A stretch of DNA of 64,000 nucleotides from Verrucomicrobiota bacterium. Lineage in GTDB: Bacteria; Verrucomicrobiota; Verrucomicrobiia; Verrucomicrobiales; DEV007. Shown here piece after piece: positions 17,592 to 27,902 of the stretch. The position numbers were made by a program, and so were the translations under genes. The notes under the pieces are model-generated. The model was not told the origin of the DNA and ran no database searches. It saw only the letters and a program-made list of their open reading frames with translations. The stretch spans positions 1-64,000 of the forward strand of contig JAGWVU010000012.1 of assembly GCA_018970725.1 (NCBI GenBank). Direction: 5' to 3'. Numbering within the stretch: the first letter of the stretch is position 1; every line of letters starts with the position of its first letter.

Positions 17592-17619
17592 GGCGGAAAT
17601 GGCGGGGAATTCCCAAGGT

Positions 17620-20600
17620 TCAACGCCTCATGAGAAATTCATCCAGATTCAAGATTACGTTGGCCACCACGGTCCAAGCCGCCGCTTCCGGAACGGACAG
17701 CCGGCTCCCGGCCCCCAGCGGACCCAGCGGTTGCATGGCCATTTGCGCCGCGAGTCCCTGCCCCTCGGCCGACCCGTATTCCGCCAGGGCGGTGCGATAA
17801 AGGGTCGTCAGCGTGTTCACCTCGTGGGACGAAGGGTCGCGCGACAGACAATCGCGAAATCCCCTGCGCACCGCCGCACCGGGGTCCGCCGTTCCACCGG
17901 GCGTCTCCGCCATCTTCCGGGCGAGGGCCTGACTCGCCTCGACGAAGACCGGATCATTCAGGGTCACAAAGGCTTGCAAGGGCGTGTTGGTCCGGTTTCT
18001 CCGGATCGTGCAGACTTCCCGGTTGGGGGCGTCGAACGTGGAAAAGCTCGCGTAAGGCGCGTTGCGACGCACCTCGGTGTAGACGGCCCGGCGCAAACGA
18101 TCCTCGCCCTCGCTCGCCACCCAGTCATTGCTGCGCCCAAAAGCGGTCGACAGACCCATGCCGGGCGCGGCGGGACGCACCGGCGGTCCCCCGATCTTCC
18201 GGCTGAGCAACCCGCTTGCCGCCAGCGCCTGGTCCCGCAGCAGTTCCCCTTGGGGCCGGAACCGCGGCCCCCGGGCCAGCAGCCGGTTTTCGGGGTCGGT
18301 TTCGTTGAGCCGCGGCGTGCTCCGGGAATCCTGCCGATAGGCCCGGCTCGTGACCATTTGCCGCAAGAGCCGCTTCACATCCCAGCCGTGCTCCATGAAA
18401 TCAACGGCCAGCCAGTCCAGCAATTCGGGATGAAAAGGAGCCTCGCCCTGGGAGCCAAATTCCTCGCTCGTCCTGACCAGACCGACCCCAAAGATCGCCT
18501 CCCAATAGCGGTTCACGATGACCCGTGCTGTCAACGGATTGTCCCGGCTCACGAGCCATTCGGCGAGCGCCAGGCGATCCACCGGACGCCCTGCGGGCAA
18601 GGGATGAAACGCCTCCGGCACGCCGGGGTCGACTTCGTCTCCGAGATTCTGCCAGTTCCCGCGGATCTGGACCCGGGTCACCCGGCGCTGTTCCTTGGGC
18701 AAATCGGTCATCACCGGAACCGTCGAGGGCCGGATGCCCTCCAAACGCGAACGCAACGCGGCGAGTTCCTGGCGTTCCCAGGCCAGCCCGGGAGCCACCT
18801 GCCGCACATGGTAATCCCGGATCAAGGCTTCCTGAGCCGCGGTCCGATCCGCTTTCCCGACCAGCAAGGCCGCGCGCACCGGATCCGTCAACGCGGCCAC
18901 CCGGTCCAACCCCTTTTCCCCTGTCACTCCAAGTCGGAACGCGCCAAGGGTGTGCCCCGCAAACTGCGATCTCTGCTCCAGCCGCAGGGCCAACACGCCT
19001 CCTGGCTCACCCGTCAATTCCGAAAGCACCAAGGTGAGATGACGATCCACCCCGGTGAATCCGCCCAAGGCCCAGCCTTTGTCCGGTGCCACGGCCCCCT
19101 TGATCACATCCCTGGCGCTGAAGCCCGCCTGGGTCGCGTCCGCGAAGGCATCGGCAAAGCGGAGCCTCCGACGGCCGCTCACTGAAACCTCCAGAGCCGA
19201 AGTGGCCACCGGCGCGGTCTTCTGTTCCCACGCGACCTTTCCACCCGCCTCAATGAGGATCAAACGCAGCGCCCCCTGCTCCGCCCCGGGGCCTTTGTCA
19301 GCCCTCTTCCAGATCACGATCCGGTCCACCGGCTGATCGGCAGCAAGTTCCACCTCCCACCATTGGAGCCCGCCCTCACCGGAGGTCAAGGCCACCGCCT
19401 TCCCGGTCGCGCCCGCTCCATCGGTTTGTCCATCGATCGCCGCCTGCGCCGCCGCCCCGGCCGGGGAAGTTCCGTTCTGGGTGGCCCGGCCACGTCGTGC
19501 GACATTTTCCATTCCACTGAAAACCTCCACCTCGGCCAAGGCCAGAGGGTGCGTGTCCCCGCCCGTTGTCTCGATCCGCAACTTCCTCGCCGTGACCGGA
19601 ACCGCGGACGGAGGAATGAAATCCGCCAGCACGGAAGAGAGGACAAAATTGCCCGCTGCATAGCCGGGCCCCCCGCCCGGAAGCCGGGGATCCGCCAGCA
19701 CCTCCAGACGAACCGCGTGAACCGGAGCTTCGAGCGACACGGCGACGTCGGTCGACGCCCCGGACTTGGGCTGGGGCGAGGGCGGCACCAGAACCCTCCC
19801 GTCAGCCTCCGGAACCACGGCGCCTTCCCCGGAAAAACCTACGGAATGGAGCCGGGCCGGCTTCCAAACCGGGCGCAACGCCAACGAGGCTTCCCACGGC
19901 CCCACCCCCGCCAAAAACTCGGGCCGGGGATGGGCGAATGATTCGTCAAGCTTCGAGATCCGGGCCTCGATCTCCGATCTCTCCCGCTTTTGCGCCGGCG
20001 TGAAAAAATCCGCCAAGGGGGTCTCGTCCTTGCGATCGGCGTCCGCGCTCTGGTTCAGGATCGCGAAAACCCGATAATACTCCGTTTGGGTGATCGGATC
20101 ATATTTGTGCGTGTGGCACTGGGCACAGGCCATCGTCGTCCCCATCCACACCGCCATGGTCGTATTCACCCGGTCCACCACGGCGGCGATCCGGAATTCT
20201 TCGTCGCTCGTCCCGCCCTCGTTCTGCGTCATCGTGTTCCGGTGAAACGCCGTTGCAATCAGCTGGCTCTCCTTTCGCCCCGGAACGAGATCCCCCGCGA
20301 TCTGATCCACGGTGAACCGATCAAACGGCAAATTCCCGTTGAACGCGTCGATCACCCAATCCCGATACCCCCAGATCTCCCGTGGCTGGTCGCTCGGATA
20401 ACCCGAACTATCCGCATACCGCGCCAGATCAAGCCAACCGGTGGCCCAATGTTCCCCAAAGGCCGGGCTGGACAACATGGCGTCCACAAAGGCTCCGTAG
20501 CCGTCGCCCGGGGAAGACTTCTTCAAGGACTCAACGCTTTCCCAGGCCGGGGGCAATCCGGTCAAATCGAGCGAAACCCTTCTCGCCAGCGTTCCGAGGT

Positions 20601-21156
20601 CCGCTTCCGCGGTTGGCGCCAACCCCTCCTTCTCCATCCGCGCCAGAAGGAACCGGTCGATCTCGTTGACCGGCCAACCTGCGTCCTTCACGGAGGGCAA
20701 TGGGTGGGACCGGGGAACCACGTAGGCCCAGTGAGCGGCGTATTCCGCGCCTTGCCGAACCCATTCCCGCAAAATCGAAATCTCTTTGTCGGACAACCGC
20801 GGCCCCTTTGACCCCGGCGGCATCCGCTCCTCCTCGTCCGTGGTCAGGAGACGCTCCACAAGTTCACTGCGTTCGGGATGCCCGGGCACCACGGCCGCAT
20901 ATCCCCCCAGATCCGCCACCGCGCCAGCCCTTGTGTCAAGCCGCAGCCCCGCCTTGCGCTGCTCCTCGTCCGGTCCATGACAGGCGATGCATTGGTTCGA
21001 CAAAATCGGACGCACATCCCGATTGAAATCGATCGTCCCGCCGTAGACCGAGCCGAGGAAAGGCGGCGCCATCAGGATCGCAACCGGGATCAGGCTCCGG
21101 AAGCTCCCGAATGCCCCGGCAGATGAAGACTCAGAAGGGTCGCAGGACGGTCTCAT
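17620..21156 (-). CDS. PSCyt1-DUF1549-DUF1553 secreted cytochrome protein with inserted beta domains
   Basis: A 1178-residue exported protein. A signal segment (residues 17-40) precedes a PSCyt1 haem domain with CIACH near 57-61 and MPPGSKG as likely distal Met region. DUF1549 follows ([24 protein letters not shown]) and contains a second CxxCH ([11 protein letters not shown]). The middle, roughly 440-770, is beta-rich and includes two discoidin-like parts ([19 protein letters not shown]). DUF1553 closes the protein ([37 protein letters not shown], final [10 protein letters not shown]). Its four-base overlap with the lactonase-like gene shows tight coupling. The likely role is haem-linked extracellular carbohydrate processing, but no activity is demonstrated for this architecture. 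Confidence 0.92.
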   Translation of the reverse strand: MRPSCDPSESSSAGAFGSFRSLIPVAILMAPPFLGSVYGGTIDFNRDVRPILSNQCIACHGPDEEQRKAGLRLDTRAGAVADLGGYAAVVPGHPERSELVERLLTTDEEERMPPGSKGPRLSDKEISILREWVRQGAEYAAHWAYVVPRSHPLPSVKDAGWPVNEIDRFLLARMEKEGLAPTAEADLGTLARRVSLDLTGLPPAWESVESLKKSSPGDGYGAFVDAMLSSPAFGEHWATGWLDLARYADSSGYPSDQPREIWGYRDWVIDAFNGNLPFDRFTVDQIAGDLVPGRKESQLIATAFHRNTMTQNEGGTSDEEFRIAAVVDRVNTTMAVWMGTTMACAQCHTHKYDPITQTEYYRVFAILNQSADADRKDETPLADFFTPAQKRERSEIEARISKLDESFAHPRPEFLAGVGPWEASLALRPVWKPARLHSVGFSGEGAVVPEADGRVLVPPSPQPKSGASTDVAVSLEAPVHAVRLEVLADPRLPGGGPGYAAGNFVLSSVLADFIPPSAVPVTARKLRIETTGGDTHPLALAEVEVFSGMENVARRGRATQNGTSPAGAAAQAAIDGQTDGAGATGKAVALTSGEGGLQWWEVELAADQPVDRIVIWKRADKGPGAEQGALRLILIEAGGKVAWEQKTAPVATSALEVSVSGRRRLRFADAFADATQAGFSARDVIKGAVAPDKGWALGGFTGVDRHLTLVLSELTGEPGGVLALRLEQRSQFAGHTLGAFRLGVTGEKGLDRVAALTDPVRAALLVGKADRTAAQEALIRDYHVRQVAPGLAWERQELAALRSRLEGIRPSTVPVMTDLPKEQRRVTRVQIRGNWQNLGDEVDPGVPEAFHPLPAGRPVDRLALAEWLVSRDNPLTARVIVNRYWEAIFGVGLVRTSEEFGSQGEAPFHPELLDWLAVDFMEHGWDVKRLLRQMVTSRAYRQDSRSTPRLNETDPENRLLARGPRFRPQGELLRDQALAASGLLSRKIGGPPVRPAAPGMGLSTAFGRSNDWVASEGEDRLRRAVYTEVRRNAPYASFSTFDAPNREVCTIRRNRTNTPLQAFVTLNDPVFVEASQALARKMAETPGGTADPGAAVRRGFRDCLSRDPSSHEVNTLTTLYRTALAEYGSAEGQGLAAQMAMQPLGPLGAGSRLSVPEAAAWTVVANVILNLDEFLMRR

Positions 21157-22328
21157 TTTCCAAACAGGATGCAGATGGGGCCGGGCACGTTGATCACGCC
21201 CTTGGGCTGAAAGACCAGTTCACCGGTTGCCTCGTCGATCCGGAACACGCTCACCGTATTGGAATCCGCCCCCGCCGCCAGGAGCCATTTGCCCGAAGGA
21301 TCGAGGTTGATGTTCCGGGGAATCGCCCCGCGGATCGGCTCCACTTCCACCACGCTCAAATGGCCCGTCCCCGGTTCCACCCGATAGACCGTGACGCTGT
21401 CGTGCCCCCGGTTCGAGGAATAAACAAACCTGCCCCCGGGATGCACCAGAATCTCCGCCGCCGAATTGGTCGCTTCCTTCGCCTTGACCTCTTCGGAGAG
21501 CGCCGCCACCGAGGCGACCTTGGCCGCGGTCCCGGTGGACGGATCCCACCCGTAAGTCGTCACGGTCAGGGAAAGTTCGTTGAGGAGGAAGATCCACTTT
21601 CCATCCACCGAAAACCGCATGTGCCGGGGCCCGGCCCCGGGATCCGCCACGATTTTCCCGTGCCACGCCACGGATGGGATCGCGCCGGAGAGATCGACCC
21701 GATAAACGACGATCGCATCCATCCCCAAGTCCGGTACCAAGGCGAAGGCACCATCCGGTGAAAACCCGCACCAATGGGGGTGAGGCTTCTCCTGACGGGT
21801 GGGGACAATGCCCGATCCTCCTTCGTGGCGGAACAACTGGACCGGCCCCAACCGGCCCTCCGCATCGAGAGGAAACAGGGCGACCGATCCACCTCCATAT
21901 TGGGCGGTGAGCAAAAACCGACCGGACGGGTGGATCGCCACGTGCGCCGCCCCGCCGTCGCCGATCGCGGAGGTGTTGATCGGCGTCAAGGCACCGTCCG
22001 GTTCGATCCGATACCCCGCCACGCCGGGGCCGCCGGGAGAGGTTCCCACCGCATAAAGACGGTCGCCCGCCGCGTTCCGTGCCAGAAAGCCCGGCGCACC
22101 GATCTCCGCGGCGAGGACGGCGGCGCTGAGCTTTCCCTTGGCTAGGTCAAAGCCGGCCCGGTAGATGCCCTTGGTCTCGTTTCCCCCGGTGCCAAAATAG
22201 ACGGGAACCACGCCTTCCGGAGCCCCCTCGAGCCCGCCCGTCCCCGTGAGCATGAAGCCGCAGATCGCCACCAAGAAAAGGCCTGAAGCCTCCCCGTTCC
22301 GCCGCTGCTTGTGGTCGGATTGCTTCAT
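21153..22328 (-). CDS. lactonase-fold seven-bladed beta-propeller protein, secreted
   Basis: From the ATG at 22328 the product is 391 residues with a signal peptide ([19 protein letters not shown]). The body matches the 6-phosphogluconolactonase/YbhE-like family (lactonase, seven-bladed propeller): [17 protein letters not shown] at the start, repeating blades such as [21 protein letters not shown] and [20 protein letters not shown]. Export suggests a periplasmic lactonase or sugar-binding role rather than the cytosolic pentose pathway. The stop overlaps the next gene by four bases and the PQQ-propeller gene lies 11 bases upstream. The frame is open for 133 more codons upstream, but that overlaps the PQQ gene and is not protein-like. 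Confidence 0.88.
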   Translation of the reverse strand: MKQSDHKQRRNGEASGLFLVAICGFMLTGTGGLEGAPEGVVPVYFGTGGNETKGIYRAGFDLAKGKLSAAVLAAEIGAPGFLARNAAGDRLYAVGTSPGGPGVAGYRIEPDGALTPINTSAIGDGGAAHVAIHPSGRFLLTAQYGGGSVALFPLDAEGRLGPVQLFRHEGGSGIVPTRQEKPHPHWCGFSPDGAFALVPDLGMDAIVVYRVDLSGAIPSVAWHGKIVADPGAGPRHMRFSVDGKWIFLLNELSLTVTTYGWDPSTGTAAKVASVAALSEEVKAKEATNSAAEILVHPGGRFVYSSNRGHDSVTVYRVEPGTGHLSVVEVEPIRGAIPRNINLDPSGKWLLAAGADSNTVSVFRIDEATGELVFQPKGVINVPGPICILFGK

Positions 22329-22339
22329 TTCCGTTTCCC

Positions 22340-23674
22340 TCAGGGTTTGCCCACGCAGATCAGATCCGTATCCGTCCGGATGAAGAGATTCCCTTGGGAC
22401 ACCGCGATGCTGGCCCGCGAGATGTTTTTCATGCTCTTGCCCATCGCTACCTGATGCAGTTCCTCGTAGACATCGCCCGCCTTGACCACGAAAACGTCGC
22501 CCAGTTGGTTCATCAGATAAATCTTCCCGTCCGCCCCGGTCGGGGAAGCCTCGAACTTCTCCCGGCTGCCGGTCATCCGGGTGTAGATCACCTTGCCCGT
22601 CGCCGGATCGATGCAGCTCAAGCTGCGCGTCGGACCGTGGTCGATCACGTAAAACCGACCTTGGTAAAACAGCGGGGTGGCCACATCGGTGGTGATCGGG
22701 ACCTGTTTGCTCGGCTGGCTCGCCCAAACCAATCCGTCCGTTCCCTCATGGTTTCCCGAGAGCCCGGCCTTCACCGCAAAAATCGGAGCGTTCTTCGGCC
22801 CGCAAGCCAGAATCGCTCCCGCACCGTGAACCGGGGAAGGGACGAGCCGCCACCATTCCTCCCGATGCTCCGGGTTCCAAGTCCCCCATCGCCACAACTC
22901 CCTGCCCGTGTCCGGGTCATGGCCGGTGAGGACATCGCCGCCCGAAACAAGCAGCTCCCGCCGGCCATTGAGCGAAAACGGAACGGGGGTCGAGTAGGCC
23001 TCCAAGGATTCCTTCCGGGCCGGACTCGGCCGGACGTGGCGGTAGATCTCCTTCCCGCTCTGCGGATCCAGCGCAAGGAGATACGACTCGGCGCCGTCCT
23101 TCCCCCGCTCATGGACCACTTCGTTCCGCTGCAAGACCTGGAAGAAAAGTTTACCGCCATCCAAGACCGGGCTTGAGGAGAATGTCCACTGAAACGCGAA
23201 ATCCCCATATCGTTCGGTGACATCGATCGACCAAAGCGGACGGCCCTCGAAATCAAAACAGGCCATCGGGCCATTCCCAAAAAAGAACACGACCCTCTCA
23301 CCGTCCGTCGTCGCGGATGAGGAAGCGAAGTTGCTCCGGTTGTCGTAAGCTCCACCGGGGAACGGTTTCCTCCATTTCTCCTTCCCCGTCTTGCGATCCA
23401 GGCAGAGGGCCACGGAGCCATCCGTCCCCAGCGCCGACGTGAGAAAGACCGAGTCCCCCCAAATCACGGGCGTCGAGGCGCCCTCCCCCGGCAACGCGAC
23501 GCTCCAACGGACGTTCTCCGATGCCGAGAAGGTGGTCGGAAGCCCGGTCTCGGTCGAGGAACCATCCCAATGGGGGCCCCGCCAATTCGGCCAGTTTTCC
23601 GCCGGCAACGGAACGGGAAACCAGGGCAACAGGCCCGCACAGCAAGCCAAGAGGTGAGAGGGGATGGGTTTCAT
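22340..23674 (-). CDS. PQQ-like beta-propeller protein, secreted
   Basis: A 444-residue protein with a short signal peptide ([18 protein letters not shown]). The mature protein opens [20 protein letters not shown], the usual start of outer-membrane-associated PQQ-like proteins in these phyla. Repeating blades follow, each with a [16 protein letters not shown]-like strand-turn. It is related in fold to BamB and quinoprotein dehydrogenases, but I see no convincing PQQ or calcium site. It is first in the four-gene operon ahead of the lactonase-like, cytochrome/DUF1553 and DUF1501 genes. The start is ATG 23674; the 18 upstream codons are not leader-like. Confidence 0.87.
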   Translation of the reverse strand: MKPIPSHLLACCAGLLPWFPVPLPAENWPNWRGPHWDGSSTETGLPTTFSASENVRWSVALPGEGASTPVIWGDSVFLTSALGTDGSVALCLDRKTGKEKWRKPFPGGAYDNRSNFASSSATTDGERVVFFFGNGPMACFDFEGRPLWSIDVTERYGDFAFQWTFSSSPVLDGGKLFFQVLQRNEVVHERGKDGAESYLLALDPQSGKEIYRHVRPSPARKESLEAYSTPVPFSLNGRRELLVSGGDVLTGHDPDTGRELWRWGTWNPEHREEWWRLVPSPVHGAGAILACGPKNAPIFAVKAGLSGNHEGTDGLVWASQPSKQVPITTDVATPLFYQGRFYVIDHGPTRSLSCIDPATGKVIYTRMTGSREKFEASPTGADGKIYLMNQLGDVFVVKAGDVYEELHQVAMGKSMKNISRASIAVSQGNLFIRTDTDLICVGKP

Positions 23675-23813
23675 GGGAACTCCGAAAGACAAAGCAACTG
23701 CGTAGTCCATCACGTTCGCTGGAGCCATCTTGATTCAAGCAATTTCGGGTGTTTTCATCCCTTTTCTTCCTCGAAAGGACTCGGTCCCCCTGCAGCGTGT
23801 AATTCCCGTTCTC

Positions 23814-25454
23814 ATGGATTTCACGCTTCGCTCCCTCCTCGCCGCGCTCACCGTCCTTTGGCCGCTCGGCCTCGCTGCGGAGACGACGGCTCCGCTCAAG
23901 CTCAAGCTGCAGACCCGCTCTCTTGCCGGCGACGTGCGCTCCGCCGCGGAAGTCTGGGCTCCGGCCCGCACCGCGATCATCGTGTGCGACATGTGGGATT
24001 TGCACCATTGCAAGAACGCGGTTCTCCGCGAAACGGAGATGGCCCCGCGCCTCAACGCCCTTCTTGCCAAGGCCCGTTCCCAAGGCGTGTTCATCATCCA
24101 CGCGCCCAGCAGTTGCATGGCCCCCTACGAGGGTTCCCCGGCACGGGAGCGGGCCCGCTCCGCCCCGGCCGCGGACCAACTGCCACCCGCCATCGATGAA
24201 TGGTGCCGCCAACTTCCTTCCGAGGCCGGCGTGATCTATCCGATCGATCAGACGGATGGCGGCGAGGACGACGACCCGGCCGTCCATGCCGCCTGGGCCA
24301 GGGAATTGCAAGCCAGGGGCCTCAACCCCCGCGCCCCGTGGACCCGCCAGACCGATCTCCTGAACATCGACCAGGAGAAGGATGCGATCAGCGACTCGGG
24401 AACCGAGATCTGGAACCTGCTGGAATCCCGCGACATCGACAACGTTATGCTCACCGGAGTGCACGTCAACATGTGCGTGGCCGGCCGTCCGTTCGGCCTG
24501 CGCCAGATGGCGAAAAACGGAAGGAAGGTGGTGCTGATCCGCGATCTGACCGACTCCATGTATAACCCGGAACGCTGGCCCTATGTGAGCCATGAACGGG
24601 GCACGGCCCTGTTCATCGAGTTCATCGAAAAGCGGATCTGTCCCACGGTGACTTCGGACCAAATTCTCGGTGACGCAGCACCGTTTCGTTTCAGTTCTGC
24701 CACGGCCGGCCCGAAGCGCCACCGGATCCTCCTCCTTGGGGACAGCACCACGGAAGCGAGCTTTCCCAAGAGACTGGCTCCGGACGAACCCCAACTCGAA
24801 GACACGGTGCGCATTCTTCTCGCGATGGACCCGGGGGTGCGGACCGATGTGGTCAATCTCGGCGTGAGCGGTGAATTCATCCGCCGGTTGCTCGACTCCG
24901 GACGCTATGAAAAAGAGGTGGCTACCGAGCCTGACGCGGACCTCATTCTCATCCGTTATGGCATCAACGACAATGCCCGGCGGGAGGGCTTCGCGGAGAA
25001 CTTTCCGAGGGATTACAAGGAACTCATCGGGCGGCTTCGTCAAGATCATCCAGGCGCCAAGCTCATTCCCGTCTCCATTATCCCGTTCGCCAATGAGGAA
25101 ACCAGCACACGCATCAACCGCATCATCCGGCTGGTGGCGGACGAAGAAAAACTGCCCTTCTTCGATCTCTACCCGGCCTATGCAGCCGCGCTCAAGGCGG
25201 GCCCGGACATGTTGAACTACCGCCGCTATCCCCTCTCCAAAGTCCCGGCGGACTTGCAACCTCTGGCCACCCCTTACATTCTCCCCGGAAAGGACCCGGC
25301 GGTCGTGGTGCTCGACAACCGGCTTGACGCTCTCTTCGGTCATCTCCCGGGATGGTTCGGGGACCGGCATCCCAATCTCGCCGGTTATCAGGTGATCGCC
25401 CGGGAGACCGCGCGCTTCCTCGCGACGTTTCTCGCTCAGGCGGGGAGCGAATAG
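23814..25454 (+). CDS. secreted cysteine hydrolase (isochorismatase-like) fused to SGNH/GDSL hydrolase
   Basis: A 546-residue protein with a signal peptide (residues 4-22, ending GLAAET). Residues about 50-275 are an isochorismatase-like domain with the whole triad: Asp59 (IIVCDMWD), Lys189 (IDQEKDAIS) and Cys221 (GVHVNMCVAGRP). Residues about 300-540 are an SGNH hydrolase: block I LLLGDSTTEA with Ser311, block II NLGVSGEF, block III YGINDN and block V DRHPNLAGY holding Asp and His. Each domain is common alone; both in one exported polypeptide suggests sequential cleavage of an amide and an ester on one substrate, which is inference. It is divergent from the PQQ-propeller operon and its last 19 bases overlap the convergent LOG gene. 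Confidence 0.85.
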   Translation: MDFTLRSLLAALTVLWPLGLAAETTAPLKLKLQTRSLAGDVRSAAEVWAPARTAIIVCDMWDLHHCKNAVLRETEMAPRLNALLAKARSQGVFIIHAPSSCMAPYEGSPARERARSAPAADQLPPAIDEWCRQLPSEAGVIYPIDQTDGGEDDDPAVHAAWARELQARGLNPRAPWTRQTDLLNIDQEKDAISDSGTEIWNLLESRDIDNVMLTGVHVNMCVAGRPFGLRQMAKNGRKVVLIRDLTDSMYNPERWPYVSHERGTALFIEFIEKRICPTVTSDQILGDAAPFRFSSATAGPKRHRILLLGDSTTEASFPKRLAPDEPQLEDTVRILLAMDPGVRTDVVNLGVSGEFIRRLLDSGRYEKEVATEPDADLILIRYGINDNARREGFAENFPRDYKELIGRLRQDHPGAKLIPVSIIPFANEETSTRINRIIRLVADEEKLPFFDLYPAYAAALKAGPDMLNYRRYPLSKVPADLQPLATPYILPGKDPAVVVLDNRLDALFGHLPGWFGDRHPNLAGYQVIARETARFLATFLAQAGSE

Positions 25455-26341
25455 AAGCGGCTGATCTCTTCCCATGCCTCTGCCCCGGTTTCCACCATGC
25501 GGAACAGATTGACGTCACCGGAACTGATGAGCCCTTCCTCCACGAGGAAACCGAAATCAATGGCGCGCTGCCAAAACGCCCGGCCCACCAGAATCACGGG
25601 AATCGGATCGATTTTTCCGGTCTGGATCAGCGTCAGGGCCTCGAACAACTCGTCCATTGTCCCGTATCCACCCGGAAAGCAGATCAGGGCCTTGGCGCGC
25701 ATCAGGAAATGCATTTTCCGCAGGGCGAAATAATGGAACTGAAAACACAGTTCGGGAGTGATGAAGGGATTGGGCTGTTGCTCGTGGGGCAGCACGATGT
25801 TGTGGCCGATGCTTTTCGCCCCGCACTCATGGGCCCCGCGATTCGCCGCTTCCATGATCCCGGGGCCGCCGCCCGTCGCCACCACAAAGTGGCAGTGCCC
25901 GTTCAGGTGACACGAGGTAGAGGCAAGACGCGCCAATTCCCGGGCTTCATCGTAATAGCGCGAGGTTTCCACCAAACGATGCGCCACCCGAACCGCGGTC
26001 TTCAATCCCCCGTCACCGGGTGATCGCGCCAAGTCCGCCTCCGCCGTTTCCAGTCGTGCCCGGGCTACCGAAGGTTCCAAAATCCGGGCACCCCCGAACA
26101 CCACGATCGTCGATTCAATCTCCTCGTCGATCTGGATCAGATCCGCCTTCTGGAACTCCAACTGGAGACGAACCCCGCGCATCGCGTCGCGTAACAAGAA
26201 AGCGTCGTCGGTGAACGCGAGCGCGTAGGAGGCCGACTCTGTTTGCAAAGTGATCGCGTGGCGGCGGGAATCGACCACGCCCTTGGCGGCGGATGGATAG
26301 GTCTGGTGGAGGATGCCCGGCGGAGTCTCCGAATCGTTCAT
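25436..26341 (-). CDS. LOG-family nucleotide hydrolase (TIGR00730-like)
   Basis: A 301-residue Rossmann-like protein with the LOG signatures GGGPGIMEAANRGA and PGGYGTMDELFE. Family members cleave nucleoside 5'-monophosphates to base and ribose 5-phosphate (cytokinin activation or nucleotide salvage). The N-terminal 90 residues are longer than in the short LOG proteins and contain TIVVFGGARILEP. The 3' end overlaps the cysteine hydrolase-SGNH gene by 19 bases. Riboflavin synthase lies 36 bases upstream on the same strand, so the two may be co-transcribed. Confidence 0.9.
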   Translation of the reverse strand: MNDSETPPGILHQTYPSAAKGVVDSRRHAITLQTESASYALAFTDDAFLLRDAMRGVRLQLEFQKADLIQIDEEIESTIVVFGGARILEPSVARARLETAEADLARSPGDGGLKTAVRVAHRLVETSRYYDEARELARLASTSCHLNGHCHFVVATGGGPGIMEAANRGAHECGAKSIGHNIVLPHEQQPNPFITPELCFQFHYFALRKMHFLMRAKALICFPGGYGTMDELFEALTLIQTGKIDPIPVILVGRAFWQRAIDFGFLVEEGLISSGDVNLFRMVETGAEAWEEISRFYSLPA

Positions 26342-26377
26342 TACGTTTACGGTGAGTTTCCCAAAAATCGCGCCGCG

Positions 26378-26980
26378 TCAGGACTCTTGCTCCCGCCCCA
26401 AGGCACGCTCCACATACTTCGCGAGAACATCGAACTCCAAATTCACCCGGTCGCCGACCTTGCGCTGCCTCAAATTAGTCACGGACCAGGTATGCGGGGT
26501 GATCCAGATCGTGAACCGCTCAGGCTGCAATTCGGCGATCGTCAGGCTCATCCCATCGACGGTCACCGACCCTTTAAAAATCGTATATCCCGCAAACCGG
26601 GAGGGAAGCGCAATCCCCAATCGATGATCCTGACCGACCGGTTCCCAGGCTTCGATCCGCGAGCAGCAATCGACATGCCCTTGCACGAAGTGTCCGCTCA
26701 ACCGGTCGCCCACCCTCAGGGCGCGCTCCATGTTCGCGAGGGCTCCATCCGCCAGATCCCCGAGATTGGTGATCCGCAGGGTCTCGGCGAGGAGATCGAA
26801 ACGCACGCCCCCGTGGTCCTCGAATCCTGCCACGGTCAGACAACAACCGTTCACGGCGACACTCTCCCCGAGGCTCAATTCCGCGGCGGTATCCCCCATC
26901 TCCAGAATCAGCCGCCCTCCGGTTGCGATGGGCCGCAATTCCCGGACGACGACGGTGCGCTCGACGATTCCCGTAAACAT
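26378..26980 (-). CDS. ribE: riboflavin synthase, alpha subunit type
   Basis: The 200-residue protein converts two 6,7-dimethyl-8-ribityllumazine molecules to riboflavin in the cytoplasm. It starts MFTGIVERTVVV and consists of two lumazine-binding repeats, each with its signature: GESVAVNGCCLTV in the first and KGSVTVDGMSLTI in the second, plus HFVQGHVDCCSRI. The open frame begins 19 codons earlier, but MFTGIVE is the invariant family N-terminus. No other rib gene is next to it. The 81-base gap upstream is too short for a typical FMN riboswitch and none is visible. Confidence 0.96.
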   Translation of the reverse strand: MFTGIVERTVVVRELRPIATGGRLILEMGDTAAELSLGESVAVNGCCLTVAGFEDHGGVRFDLLAETLRITNLGDLADGALANMERALRVGDRLSGHFVQGHVDCCSRIEAWEPVGQDHRLGIALPSRFAGYTIFKGSVTVDGMSLTIAELQPERFTIWITPHTWSVTNLRQRKVGDRVNLEFDVLAKYVERALGREQES

Positions 26981-27061
26981 GATCAGAAGCGGATCACTGA
27001 CGCCTGCCTTGGGGAAAGCTGCAAGCCCGTTCCACAAGTGTCACCGGATGGCGCGAGCCGT

Positions 27062-27802
27062 TCACCTTTCCAGTTCCACGATGACCGGCTCACCAGGCCC
27101 CACGCCGGCTTCAGGGATCTCCTCGTAAGCAAACCGCACCCGGTCCGGCCCCACCCGGACCCGGCTGATGCTCAGCGTGCGGGCATCCGGCCGGCACATC
27201 AAAACCGTGTCTGCGGACGGACGCCCTCCTTGGTCGAAGTGATGGAAAGCCCACAGGCTCTCAGGGCCCGACCGATCATGGCGGACGATCTCCCCGAAGG
27301 CCCGGCGGCGTGCCTCCACCACCCGCACCGTATCGACGGAGGAGGAACAGACGGGCATCGCCGGATCCGGGTCGGGTCCGCTCAACCGCTCGCGGTCATG
27401 GATCCAACGCCAGACGCGGAATCCGGCGGCGCCGCTTTGATCGAAGCCCAGCAAGGTGAATGCGTTGCAGTGGTTCACCGGATCGCGACCGAGGCGCCCC
27501 GCCACTTCCTCCAAACTCCGGCAGTCCGCCAGACTGCGGAGAAAAAGCCCGCGGCTCCGATAAACCGCTCCCGGAATCTCGGGCAATTCCCGCTCATACA
27601 AATTCAGAATCGCCAGCGTCACCCCGGCTTGATTCGCCAGAAGCCACGTTCCTCCGGATGGCCGGTCCAGCGGCGCGAGAAAGCGCATTCCCTGCCAGAT
27701 CTGCAAAGACGGTGGTGCCGCCCCGCCCCGGGTGCGGAGTTCGTCCCGGTTGAAAAAAACTTCGTAGCCGTCAGGGGCGCTCCACCAAGTCAGAGTACAC
27801 AC
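27062..27802 (-). CDS. NRDE-family (TANGO2-like) protein
   Basis: The 246-residue protein starts MCTLTWW and has the NRDE motif at residues 18-21 (FFNRDEL), followed by RPSGGTWLLANQAGVTLAILN, all typical of the transport-and-Golgi-organization-2 family. The second-position Cys resembles an N-terminal nucleophile fold. Human TANGO2 is linked to haem or lipid handling; the bacterial role is not established. It is divergent from cstA and 81 bases from the ribE start on the same strand. Confidence 0.88.
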   Translation of the reverse strand: MCTLTWWSAPDGYEVFFNRDELRTRGGAAPPSLQIWQGMRFLAPLDRPSGGTWLLANQAGVTLAILNLYERELPEIPGAVYRSRGLFLRSLADCRSLEEVAGRLGRDPVNHCNAFTLLGFDQSGAAGFRVWRWIHDRERLSGPDPDPAMPVCSSSVDTVRVVEARRRAFGEIVRHDRSGPESLWAFHHFDQGGRPSADTVLMCRPDARTLSISRVRVGPDRVRFAYEEIPEAGVGPGEPVIVELER

Positions 27803-27867
27803 GTCGCCCGGAATCTCTCCACGCCCGGCCGGGAAATCAAGCGCGACACCTCCACCTTGCTTCCCGC

Positions 27868-27896
27868 TTGATCTGCCCCGCCCGGCCCGCTACGGT
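27868..27896 (+). promoter_or_regulatory. candidate cstA promoter abutting the start codon
   Basis: TTGATC (27868-27873), a 17-base spacer, and TACGGT (27891-27896) lie just before the ATG at 27903. With only 6 bases between the -10 and the ATG, transcription would start at or beside the A of the start codon, that is, a leaderless mRNA. Confidence 0.38.
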
Positions 27897-27902
27897 CGCC
27901 GG

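Noticed and set aside
22329-22727. N-terminal extension of the lactonase-fold protein
   Set aside because: The extension lies in another frame of the PQQ-propeller gene, is Gly/Arg/Asp-rich, and a proper signal peptide begins at 22328.
26981-27061. FMN riboswitch before riboflavin synthase
   Set aside because: The gap is only 81 bases and lacks the conserved RFN helices.
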